DNA of 64,000 nt, taken from Diogma glabrata. Taxonomy: Eukaryota > Arthropoda > Insecta > Diptera > Cylindrotomidae. Location of the stretch: positions 368,616,850 to 368,680,849 of the forward strand of contig OY856186.1 in assembly GCA_963693315.1 (NCBI GenBank). Direction: 5' to 3'. Within the stretch, counting starts at the first letter, position 1. Each line of letters opens with the position of its first letter. The position numbers and the translations under genes were made by a program. The notes beneath the pieces were generated by a model. The model was not told the DNA's origin. It did no database searches and saw only the letters and a program-made list of their open reading frames with translations. Below are positions 14,101-26,100 of the stretch, piece after piece.

Positions 14101-17100
14101 GACGAGAGTTACGTTCTGTTTTAAATTTGATTGCTCTAGTCAGAGGTTTTTGATCTATATATATTGTAAATGTGTGACCTTTAACAAAATACCTGAAATA
14201 TTTTATCGCAAAGAAAAGTGTCAGAAGCTCTCTATCAAAGACAGAATTCTGAACTTTGGTTGAAGAAAGTTTCCTCGAAAAGAAAGCTAAAGCCTCCTGA
14301 CAACCATTATTCCGCTGTTGCAACACTGCTCCGACGACAATATTTGAGGCGTTGGTAGCGATACTGAAGTAAGTGTCTTTTTGTGAGTGTCCTAATAATG
14401 TTACATTAGCAACCGCACGTTTAATGCTCGTGAATAAATGTGTACATGATTCTGGCCACGAAAAATGTTTAGTATTTTTAGGCGTCTTCAATAGATTGGC
14501 CAAATGTGCATGAGTTGGTGCTATAGCAGTTTGACTAACCGTAAAATAAATCGGTGATAATAATTTACCATTCCGATGAACTGCTGAATTGTTGTTATGG
14601 ATGTTGGTGGAGAAAAATCACTTATTACTTATATGCGATCTGCAGATAGATGGTTAACGTCAGAAATGATTTTATGGCTGAGGAAATCTAATGAGTTGAA
14701 GCCAAAAAGACCTATTTCATTAATGAAGCGATGAATGGTTTGGGGTGTAGGGTTTGGGCAGCGTTCCAAAGACCAAAAGGCATACGACTGAATGCATATA
14801 AACCAATGGGTGTTAACTGCAGTCTAAGGTACATCATCGGAAGCTACAGGAACTAAGTGATAAGCTCTGAATAGATCGATCTTAGAAAAAGGTTGCACCC
14901 TTGTAGGTGAATCGAAAAATTCTGTATGTGGGAAATTAAATAAAGATTCGGAATAACTACCGCCTTGAGTCGACGGTAATCCCAACAAGGGCGCTAATTA
15001 TTTCTATCCTTTTTAATGACTATGTGTAGTATGTAGAGCTGATGATACTACAGAAGATGCTGGTTGGTAGATGCCTAGGTGTTGTATTTCTTATTGGGCA
15101 GCTTAGTATTTTTTGTTCCAGTCTACGTGGCTGGGAGAAAAGGAGTCGGCCTTAGATGATTATATGATGAACCACCGTATGTTTAATTGTAAATAAACTG
15201 TATATTTGATTGGAATTTTTTGATTGTGTGGTTCAGTCAGTGAAGGAAATTCATGAAAGAGAGAACCATATCCATTTTTCCACGACATGATGCAATGGGA
15301 TAGGCGTAACAACAAGATAGAATGAACTGATAAGTTGGTCGACGAATCAAGCAGTTTATTTTTATCCATATCCATTTTTCCACGACATAATGCAATGGGG
15401 TAGGCGTAACAACAACATAAAATTAACTGATAAGTTGGTCGACCGATCAAGCAGTTTCTTATTTCGGATATTAACCAGAACAACAAACCTACTTTAAAAA
15501 ATCACACCAATGATTGGTTGGTTTACTGAAGTGACTAAAAAGGTTGAACAAAATGTCTCCGTATGTTGACTTGTAGGTAACATTGGCAACGAACGTGTGA
15601 TTAATGCTACTAATGCTATTGGCTGCTGATAATGTAAAATCAGTTTCTGGTGATAAACTAACATGGCTAAAATTCGTTGGTTTGACAGAAAATTTCGCAT
15701 CTGTATCGACTAGAAATTGGAGTTTGTTAAGCCGATTTTTTATAAAGAGGCGGTTGTTTAAAATGACCCGACTGTTTTCCGCCTTAACAGCCTTACTCTA
15801 ATATAAATCATCATTATTTCCTGAAGATATCGGTGGTTTTCCAAAGTTACATAGCAGTAAACTAGCTCAGCTTCATTAGTTGGTTCATTTGTTTTGAGTG
15901 AATTTTGCACAGGTGAACGTGATGAATGATCAATTCCACACATATTATTGAAACAAAAGGATCGCCCTCTATCATAAATTTGATCTGGAAGATCGGTTAT
16001 TTCTACCATCGGATCGTCGTTCATAACAATGGTGGCTACGTGAACTAACTGAGGAGGACGATGAAACCAAAGTTTTTTTAAAATATCTTCACTGAAATCA
16101 TCACCAGTTAAACTTTGAATTGAGGTCCATAGCGCAGAAGGTCTTGTGGTCCTATAAGATTACATACATAAAAACACTAAAAATTATAATTCCATAAATA
16201 TTCCATTTTATAAACTTGTTCTTGGTCGAATGTCTATAGACATTTAAACAGCTTTGATTTTTTTTTTCAATTCATTTGATATAATAAAACTTCGAACATA
16301 TTAAACTTTGAAACGTAAGTGAATATTTTTCTAATGTAATATTAAAAAAAACTAGAAAACTTTAAATGGTTTTGAAAAAACCTAAATATTACATTCATGA
16401 GCCAAAAGGTTAATTCTTATCCCCACTTTTTTGTCATTTCTCGACGTTTTAGAACCTACTGATTCAAAAAAGGAAAAAAAATGTATGTCTGTCTGCCGGA
16501 CATCCAGCCGTCGCCACCGACGAAATCTAGAAAACGGCTGGAGGGATTCCAAAAATTTTTGTTTCTAAAAATAGTTATACTCAATGGTAAGAGCCGAAAG
16601 GACGATGTGTTTGATAGCTGTACCGGATGTGTGTCAAAACCAACGTCAGGTGTGTCAAAATAAGGAAATTTGCATATTTTTTGCTTAAAAAACGTTAATT
16701 TTATGTGATTACAGGTAGGAACATTGAATTTGGAGAAATCTTGTTGGTCAGGATTGGTATGTTAGACAAAAATCTAGATTATTTCATTAGAAGTTTGTCA
16801 AAAAAATATTGTCAAGTGTGCCAAACGAATGATTTTCATTTTTTATTACAAAATTTTTTGCGAAAAAATGAAATTAATTATTTGTATGACATGAAATTTT
16901 ATTATTATTATTGAGAATTATGGCATTAAAAATTTGTCCAAAAAATAATGTCGAGGGTGTCAAAAGAATGATTTTCATTTATTTTTTTAGAAAAAAATAA
17001 AATTAGTTATTTGTATGGAATGAAATGTAATGAAATTATTATTATTGAGAATTTTATTGCATTATAAGTTTGTCAAAAAAATATTGTCAAGTGTGTTAAG

Positions 17101-20100
17101 TGCGTCAAAAAAATGATTTTTAGAATTTTGGAAAAAGTTTTAATTTTTGATTTTGTTATAATTTTTGCAATATTTTTAGAATTTTTGAACAAAATTGTAG
17201 TCTTTGATTTTGTAAGAAATTTTGAAATATTTTCAAACTTTTGAAAAAAATTTGATTTTATTTAATTTTTACAATAATTTTGGAATTGTGTGTGCGATGG
17301 TCTGGTTCCTCCAATTTTTGTGGTCGTAAGAGTCCCTGTTTTTTGTTCGTTTGAATTCGTCTTCAAAAGTTTCACATTTTGTGTGCAATTCAGCATATAT
17401 CCTGGGCGGAGGAAAGAGATAATCAAATTCGCAGACTACGCTAGTCGGAAATGAATAATCTCACAGCACGTAATTCGGATCCTAGAGATTGACTAGTATT
17501 GTCTAAACCATTAACTATCGTTTTTTTAAGAATCGGGCAGTCGCGGAAATTTTCAAAATTTTTTTTACAAATTTGATATCAATCGATCGGACTTGGCCGT
17601 CTCCCGAAAACTTTATGAGATTGGGGTGGCAGGATCCACCCCCAGCTCTTTACACCCTCTTTAAGTTTTAGCATATAAAAATCTATATAAAATAAACGGG
17701 AAGAGATAAAAAAAATTTAATGGAACCATTATCTTTTATTCAGTTCGGCGCAACTTTTGAATTCAAAAGTTGATTTTCATCCCCACCCCAACCAACCCCG
17801 TGGGTGGGGTTGACACATTAAATGAGTAAAATAGGTAATGTGGGGTATCGTTAGAATCGGAATTTCATAACAAATACAATCCCTCATATTACCCCCTGAT
17901 CGGTGACATAACAATTTGATTGCTCCAAAGGGGGTACCCTTATCGTAGAAAAAAATATTTTTTTTGCATGTCATGTTTGGTGTCGATTTCAATATAATAG
18001 GGTATGCTGAGTTCAATGATGATGATTAAAATGGGGGCCGGACTCGGAGTAGTCCAAAAAGGGGTGGAGTTTGGGGGTCGGTTATAAAAAATATCGAAAT
18101 TATCGTCATAATAAAAATTGGGGTCGGACTCAGGGAAGTTCAATAATAGGGAGGGGTTAGGGGGTCGGTTATACAAAGCATAGAAATTATTGTCATTATT
18201 ATCGACTTTTACATAATCAAAGATGCTGAGTTCAATGGTGATGGTAAAAATGTTGACTGAACTGAAGGTAGTTCAATAAGGGTGGGGTTAGGGGGTCTGG
18301 TCATGAATAGTATCAAAATTATCGTCATTATTATTGATTTCAACATACTTGAGGACGCTGAATCCAACAGTGATGTTTAAATTGGGATCCAAAATATAAG
18401 GGTGTCACTAAAGGGTGGGAGTTTGGGCTGGATGCCGAAAATATATTATGGGTTAAAAAAAGGTTCAAATATACATTATACACCAAGGCTAGAGTTATTT
18501 AGCAAAGGTACCTCCTTAAAGTGGGTTATTCTTAAATGTTAGTTGAATTTTATCGTCAAATTAATGTATCGTCGAAACATGGCAGAAAAATATTTTAAAA
18601 TTTTTAAATAAGAAAAATAATAAGCTAAAATAGCAAATTTTTTATATTTCTTATATTTTTATTATTGAAACATACAAACAAAATGCCACAAAAATAAGAC
18701 TGTATCAATTTGAGTGCTCATCATTTTCTTGTATAAATAATTCGACCTCGTCTTTAAACAATAGTACAAATTTTTTATTTTCGAACAAAGTAAAAATTTT
18801 TTATTACGAGGTTCTGCATTTCAACCATTGGATTCAGCATTATCGATTCATAGAAAAACCAATATTTATTATGTATATTTGAACATTACCCCAGTCTTAG
18901 GCCCAAACCCTTATGCTCTAGTTTCTTCCCTAGAGCCCAAATACTAATTTCAGCATCACCACTGAATTCAGTGCCCTTGATTTATCCAAAATCAATACTC
19001 ATAATATATATATGTAAACATTTTCGGCTTTCAGCCCCCAACTCCCACCCTTTAGTGACACCCTTATATTTTTTATCCCAATTTAAACATCACTGTTAGA
19101 TTCAGCGTCCTCAAGTTTGTTGAAATCAACACTAATGACGACAATTTTGATACTATTGTAATAAACTTCGTCCAGAATGGGTTAATTTAATTTAATCATA
19201 AATAACCAATACGTTCCGCCTAAATGTTTTCTACATTCTATAGCAAAGGTGAAACAAAAGTTAACTCCCTTTAACAAATACATTTTGCATAAATTAAATT
19301 TGAGTTCGCTAATACAAATGCAAGTATGAATGAAAACAGGTGTGGCCTATTCAAGATGTACGGACTACGTAGTTTTGATTTCTAGTGGATTATAGAAGTT
19401 TCGATTTATTTATTTTTTGAATATAAATAAGCGAACATAAATATCAGATAGTCAGTTTTACTTTTGCAATTAAAAGTGTTTATAAATACTCTCAAGTATA
19501 AGGAATAATCGGTGGTACTTGAGCCTGGGTACTAATAGTGAAAGAATCTGAACTTAGTGGAATAGTAAATACAGATTTTACGATTCCGAGTATTATTGAT
19601 TAAAATTGTGGAAAAGCGGTGAAGTTTATCGTACATAAATTGGAGACCCTGGAATTTATTGTAAGAAAAAACGGAAGCTGCTGTAATTTGATGACAAATA
19701 AAGTTTGAGATTCTGTTAACTAAAGATCTGTCTTTTACTGTCGTGTTTGTTTAATAATCTAAAAGAACCAACGAAGAGTCCTTACACTATTCATGATCAG
19801 ATCCCCAACCCCCACCCCTTATTGAAGTACCCTGAATCCTGTCACCATTTTTATCATCACCATTGAACTCAGCATCTTTGATTATGTAAAAATCGAAATA
19901 ATGACCCCCACCCCTTATTGAACTACCCTGAGTTCAGTCATCATTTTTACCATCACCATTGAACTCAGCATCCTCGAGTATGTAAAAATAGATAATAATG
20001 ACAATAATTTCGATGCTTTGTGTAACCGACCCCCCAACCCCCACCTATTATTGGACTACCCTGAGTGCGTTCCCCATTTTCATTATCATAATTGAACGCA

Positions 20101-23100
20101 GCATCCTCGATTATGTTAAAATTGATAATGATGACGATAATATCGATATTTTTTATAACCGACCCCAAACTCCATTATTGGACTACCCTGAGTCTGATCA
20201 TAATTGAACGCAGCATCCTCGATTATGTTAAAATTGATAATGATGACGATAATATCGATATTTTTTATAACCGACCCCAAACTCCACCCCTTATTGAGCT
20301 ACCCTGAGTCCAGTCAACATTTTTACCATCACCATTGAACTCAGCATCCTCGATTATGTAAAAATCGATAATAATGAGAATAATTTCGATACTTTGTGTA
20401 ACCGACCCCCGACCCCCACCTATTATTGGACTACCCTGAGTCCGTTCCCAATTTTTACTATCATAATTGAACGCAGCATCCTCGATTATGTTAAAATTGA
20501 TAATGATGACGATAATATCGATATTTTTTATAACCGACCCCAAACTCCATTATTGGACTACCCTGAGTCTGATCATAATTGAACGCAGCATCCTCGATTA
20601 TGTTAAAATTGATAATGATGACGATAATATCGATATTTTTTATAACCGACCCCAAACTCCACCCCTTATTGAGCTACCCTGAGTCCAGTCAACATTTTTA
20701 CCATCACCATTGAACTCAGCATCCTCGATTATGTAAAAATCGATAATAATGAGAATAATTTCGATACTTTGTGTAACCGACCCCCAACCCCCACCTATTA
20801 TTGGACTACCCTGAGTCCGTTCCCAATTTTTACTATCATAATTGAACGCAGCATCCTCGATTATGTTAAAATTGATAATGATGACGATAATATCGATATT
20901 TTTTATAACCGACCCCCAACCCCCACCCCTTATTGAACTACCCTGAGTCCGGTCAACATGTTTACCATCACCATTGAACTCAGCATCCTCGATTATGTAA
21001 AAATCGATAATAATGACAATAATTTCGATACTTTGTATAACCGATACCCCCCCAATATTGGACTACCCTGAGTCTGACCCCAATTTTTATTATGTCGATA
21101 ATTTCGATATTTTTATAACCGATCCCAAACTCCACCCCTTTTTGGACTACCCTGAGTCCGGCCCCCATTTTAATCATCATCATTGAGCTCAGCATACCCT
21201 ATTTACTATTATATTGAAATCGACATTGAAAAAAAATATTTTTTTCAACGATAAGGGTACTCTTGGGAGTAAAAAATGCTTATGTCACCGATCAGGGGGT
21301 AATATGGGGAATTGTATTTGTTATGAAATTCTGATTCTAACAATACCCAGCATGACATATTTTACTCATTTAATGTGTCAACCCCACCCACGGGGTTGGT
21401 TGGGGTGGGGGTGCAAATCAACTTTTGGACTCAAAAGTTGCGCCGATCTGAATACAAAATAATGGTGCCATTAAATTTTTTTCATCTCTTTCCATTTATT
21501 TAATATAGATTTTTATATGCTAAAACTTAAAGAGGGTGTACAGGGCTGGGGGTGGGTCTTACCACCCCAATCTCATAAATTTTCGGGAGACGGCCAAGCC
21601 CGATCGATTGATACCAAAATCACAATATCGAGTCAAAAAAATTTCCAAAAACCACGTTTTCTGCCCGATTCTTAAAAAAAACGATAGTTTTTTAGTTTAA
21701 TCATCCGTTTTCTAATTAAGAGGAATATTGTTCATTGTATCACACAGCATAAAACTTTTTTTTTACTCCATTGTAACCATCGTAGCTTTAGCAAAAATAT
21801 TATTTGGAAATCATGAGTTAAAGTTTTCATTTAGTTTTTGTGTAAAAATATATTAAATTAAATTTATTAAAAAAAAGTTTATATATCAAAAGTTTTTTGA
21901 AATAAATTTTCCAGACGATAATATTGCATAGAATGTAGTGCTTTGTAGCACAAATTAAGCTCGATAAATTGTTTTTTTTTTGTTTTGTTGAAAAGTAGCA
22001 TGAAAATGGTGGTTCATGTTTCAGATTTTAAGTTTAATTATTTGGCAGTTTTTTGTCAGTGAATGTAATAAACCGAATCGTTGTTTGACGTTGATTATTT
22101 TGCTTCAAATTTTACAGATGAATAGTCCTTTTTTCATTCGTTTCCAAACAGATAGTTATTACTGGACCATGTTATGGTCAGTTTTACGCGCTCAATATGG
22201 AAGTTTTAATGCATTTTGCTGTTGAGAAAAAAAAGTATGTTTCGAAAAAATGGAAAACATATCTCTTTAATCTATCTGATTGAGATGGAATCATCTGCTT
22301 TTAGCTATCAATTGTGTAGCAACTGAATGTAGTTTCGACTAAAATAATTTTAAATTTTAAAATAGTTTTTATAAAACTTTGATTATTAGTTTTTGTTTTG
22401 TTGTAAACAGAATTCATACAAATTTTTGTAATTTAAAGTTTGATAGAAAATAGAAAATAGGAAAAATGAAATTTGTTTTTATTTAAAATTTGTGTCACTA
22501 CGTGATCGAATTTTCAATTTTTTTTTCCGATATATGAGTTAGAAAAGTTTTTAAATGGAGTTTTAACAAATTGGATTTTCTATGCATCGGTTAAGTTTCT
22601 TTAGAGTAATTTTGCTGTTCAAAAAGTTTATAAAAAATTTACATTAAATTCTAACTTCAACAGTATCCATCGACTAAAAGTTACTTTTCCGTATACCACA
22701 CCCATGGTTGTGCACATTAAAATGCTTCCGAGTGTACGAGTTTTATTTGGAACACCTTTTTATTCTATGTTTGTGATGAAGCCATTATACGTGACAAAAC
22801 TGTGTATTTTGATGATAATTATAGTAACCAATAGTAAGACAGTCAATGTGAATTTCGGTCAGCGAATTATATCTCTCTCTTGAAGCTTATCTGACGGTTT
22901 TGTATAATTTTTTAAGATTTCAAAATTACTTCCCGAATAGATAGAGATAAAAACATAGCTCAGCACTGATTAAAATTGAAAAAAGCAAATTAACGAGAAA
23001 AGAGGAGAGTATGCGAGAGAAAAAGAAATAAATTGCTTTCCAATGTTGCCAAAGATATAAACCAACAAATATTTCGAGAAACATCCATCAACTTGGGTAG

Positions 23101-26100
23101 ATGAAGAACTTTCAATCGAAAATGAACCAAAATCAGAAACAGCAAATACATCGCAATTCGATCCTGTGAAATCATCTGTAATTAATTAATCACACAACCA
23201 GTCTAATTTTAATGATGAATTTCAGATATGGAGAAACAGCTACGAAATTATTTACAAAATGGAGAAATTTGTAGTGAGTTAAAAGCAGAGAACTTTTGTG
23301 GTTTAAATTCTTACCAATGAAATTTTGAAACGCAAAGGACCGTTTGTCATCATAGCACATTCAAAACACTTAGGAAGCAGATCGATCGCTTCATGATAAA
23401 AAAGCAATTAAATTTGACACATTGACTAGTGTAGCGTTACGATTTGTTGGGCAGACAACGTCACACATTTCACACATTCTTGATTATCAGTTAAGAGAGA
23501 TTGAAAATAATATGTAATTTGGCACGGACAAATTTGGCGGATGGACAACAATTTTCAGTTCATTGAAAGATCGTTTATAAATTGCGGCAACTGAAAAAAG
23601 GAGAATGAACCATTCGATGCTATCGTTATTATGGTTTTTGAAAATGTTTGTTCAATTGCCACCTATCCGAGGAGTTTCAACACTCCACATACCTTGAAAC
23701 ATTTATTCGGAAACCTAGTTTGTGGAAACGACTCAGCTTTGTTGAGTTTTTGAAAGAATATTTGCACATTTGCATATGAGCACAATTTTTTAAATCGGGT
23801 TCAGTGTATGCGATTACAAATGCTAGCAGTTTAAATGTGAATAATCTTGTGTGAATTAATAAACATTTTTAAACGAAGCGAGTGTTGCTTCGGCCTTTAT
23901 TTAATTGTGATTAGATAAACAATACTAACACTCCATTTGTTTGTATTAGACACTCTAATATAATTGATAAATTAAACGAACACAGCATGTGCTGCACTGG
24001 ACCTGTACGTTCCATAAAATGTGTTTACCTTAGACCTACAATACTTGCTATAAAATATATGTATATCCCATTAAGTCTTCTTAAATCGTTGAATGACAAA
24101 CAATTTTTTACCTACCACATATATCACATACACAAAAGATCGGTGTCCTAATAAAATATCACACGAAAAAATCACACACGAAAGAATATCACGTCGAAAA
24201 TATCACAGCGAAACAATCACACTATACGAAAATATCACATCACTAAAATATCACATCACGAAAATATCACATCCAGAAATCACACGCGAGAAAATATCAC
24301 ACCCTAAAATCACACGCGAAAAAATATCACATACAAAAATCACACGCGACAAAATATCACATCCGAAAAAATATCATGTAAAAAATTTTATTGTAAAAAA
24401 ACATAATGTCCGTAAGTATATACAATATAAATTTTTTAAAGAATTCTGAGATAGCAATTTTACATATGATACCGTATTTGACTTAGTAAAAACGTTTTCA
24501 ACGACTTCACGTCATTACCCTATCAAACAAATCAATCTTATTTTATTGATTTTGGATCCCAAATTATTTAATCAATATTCATCTCAAATTTTAGATCGAA
24601 AAGATTTATAGTTTACAAGATAGGACGGTAACAGACAGACACGCAGCAACCGGTGTATAAAAATAATACTAAAAATAAATTAATTGCGTGTTTTCACACT
24701 TATGTATACATGAGCAATTTTTCTTAACATTTTGATTCTCAGGATGGTAATTTGTAAAAATATTTGTCATCCTTTCTGCCAATATTCTGTACTTTATTTC
24801 ACTGGACTCCTTTGCCTGAACACACTGCTTCATATAATAATAACCATGTTGTAGCGACATTTTCAATACCTGAGAATCCAAACAATTTCATATTGATGGT
24901 ACACATTACTGCAATCTCTAAATCTGTAATAATTATTCTAGGATTTGCATTGGATATTAATTCTAAAACTGCCATCAACATTTTACAGTAAGTATCATGT
25001 CTTATTTGGTAATAATGCTCTGGCAATGCAACGCACCATATTATTAAAAAAATAAAAAATATTTCTGGAACCACTTTAAATGTTCCATCTGCAAGCCAAA
25101 AATCATTAGTTACGAGCAAAACTGTCAAAATTGTATGAGCAAAACGAATTATTCTAATATGATTATCAATTCCTGAATTATATTCCCTATTATATATTTC
25201 AAATATTAAAATATGAATGTCTCTCGGATTGGCTAGAGAACTCCCATTTGTTTTACTTTTGGCGTACTGTTTTCAAGAGTTTTTACTTAATGTTGAGTTG
25301 ATAGGGCTATAACGTAAAGTTGTTTGAAACGTTTATCACTAAGTCAAAAACGATATCAAATGACAGATTGGTAGCTTAGTTAGACCACTTCAAAACATTT
25401 TATCGTATATACGGACATTGTGTTATATACAATAAAATTTTCTACGTGATATTTTGTGGGTGTAATTTTAGGATGTGATATTTTTTCGCGTGTGATTTTT
25501 GGATGGGATGTTTTTTCGCGTGTGATTTTAGGAAGTGATATTTTTTCGCGTGTGATTTTAGGATGTGATATTTTCGAAATGTGATATTTTCGTGGAGTGT
25601 GATTTTTTCGCTGTGATAGTTTCGACGTGATATTCTTTCGTGTGTGATTTCTTCGTGTGATATTTTATCATAGAACCAAAAGATCTTTCATTCAAAACCT
25701 TTGTTTCTAGTTCATAAGTTTTACAAAGCAGAATGCTTTATGAGTTATAAAAGCTTTTAAAGAGCTTAGTAATCGATTGACCAAGGCAATTTTGTCTAAA
25801 ACATTTAATTGTAATTGTCTGTAGAAGTAAATATTTAAATTTGCCTTAGTCAAAGTTAAATTCAGAGCTGTGACAGAAAAAAGTTTAGCCTAAAGTGATC
25901 TCTTTCTTCGACAGAAAAAAGTATAACCTAAAGTGATCAGTTTCATGGCAGAATAATTTAAATGCTGCTTAATTTCTATGACCCAACAGTATACTGAGTG
26001 CCAATTCCTGTATTTCCAAATGTGAACACGAACTTGCCGCATTGTCTTCCTTTAAGTATGCTACAAAGCAGTTGTCCCAGTAGTACTTTCATAAGAGTTC

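Larger units (their letters stand above)
11290..16165 (-). mobile_element. Decayed Ty3/Gypsy element, gag to integrase
   Basis: Fragments on the minus strand, in element order from right to left: gag C-terminus (16165-15770), protease (about 15760-15494), RT (15110-14510), RNase H (14503-13970), integrase (12275-11290). All parts carry stops or frameshifts except the RNase H frame. A ~1.7-kb stretch of other sequence (12290-13965) lies between RNase H and integrase. LTRs were not recognised. Confidence 0.8.
17513..21689. mobile_element. Foldback element with satellite-like interior, 4.2 kb
   Basis: Long imperfect terminal inverted repeats: AACTATCGTTTTTTTAAGAA at the left end pairs with TTCTTAAAAAAAACGATAG at the right. 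The complementarity continues through the GACTTGGCCGTCTCCCGAAA and CCCACCCCAACCAACCCCGT blocks for at least 500 bases, then into satellite monomers that run as GGGGTCGG on the left (18010-18410) and CCGACCCC on the right (19790-21190). There is no transposase frame. No convincing target duplication was found. A solo LTR splits the right part. Confidence 0.7.
24142..25676 (-). mobile_element. Mutator-like (MULE) element, 1535 bp, 9-bp TSD
   Basis: Flanked by the direct repeat CAAAAGATC at 24133-24141 and 25677-25685, the 9-bp size typical of the Mutator superfamily. The terminal inverted repeats are about 390 bp and start GGT...ATAAAATATCACACG. They consist largely of 20-24-bp tandem units alternating AATCACACGCG and AAAATATCAC, then share a GACTTAGT.A..AACGTTT block further in. 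Between them a minus-strand MULE transposase domain survives. At 1.5 kb it is far shorter than an autonomous element, so it is probably a deleted derivative. Confidence 0.85.

Noticed and set aside
17777..18016. Frame with His/Pro-rich C-terminus ([10 protein letters not shown])
   Set aside because: The same words occur in the opposite arm (21214-21462). It is a product of the foldback terminal repeat.
19965..21195. Several 60-90-codon frames on both strands with identical translations 375 bp apart
   Set aside because: They are readings of the satellite array, with no start context or domain.
23600..23760. Resemblance of [10 protein letters not shown] and following words to a caspase p20 segment
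   Set aside because: The catalytic HG and QACxG motifs are not present, and the frames do not join. Similarity is too weak to name.
24093..24449. 118-codon plus-strand frame rich in Lys, Ile, Ser and His
   Set aside because: It runs through tandem units of the MULE terminal inverted repeat. The composition follows from the repeat.
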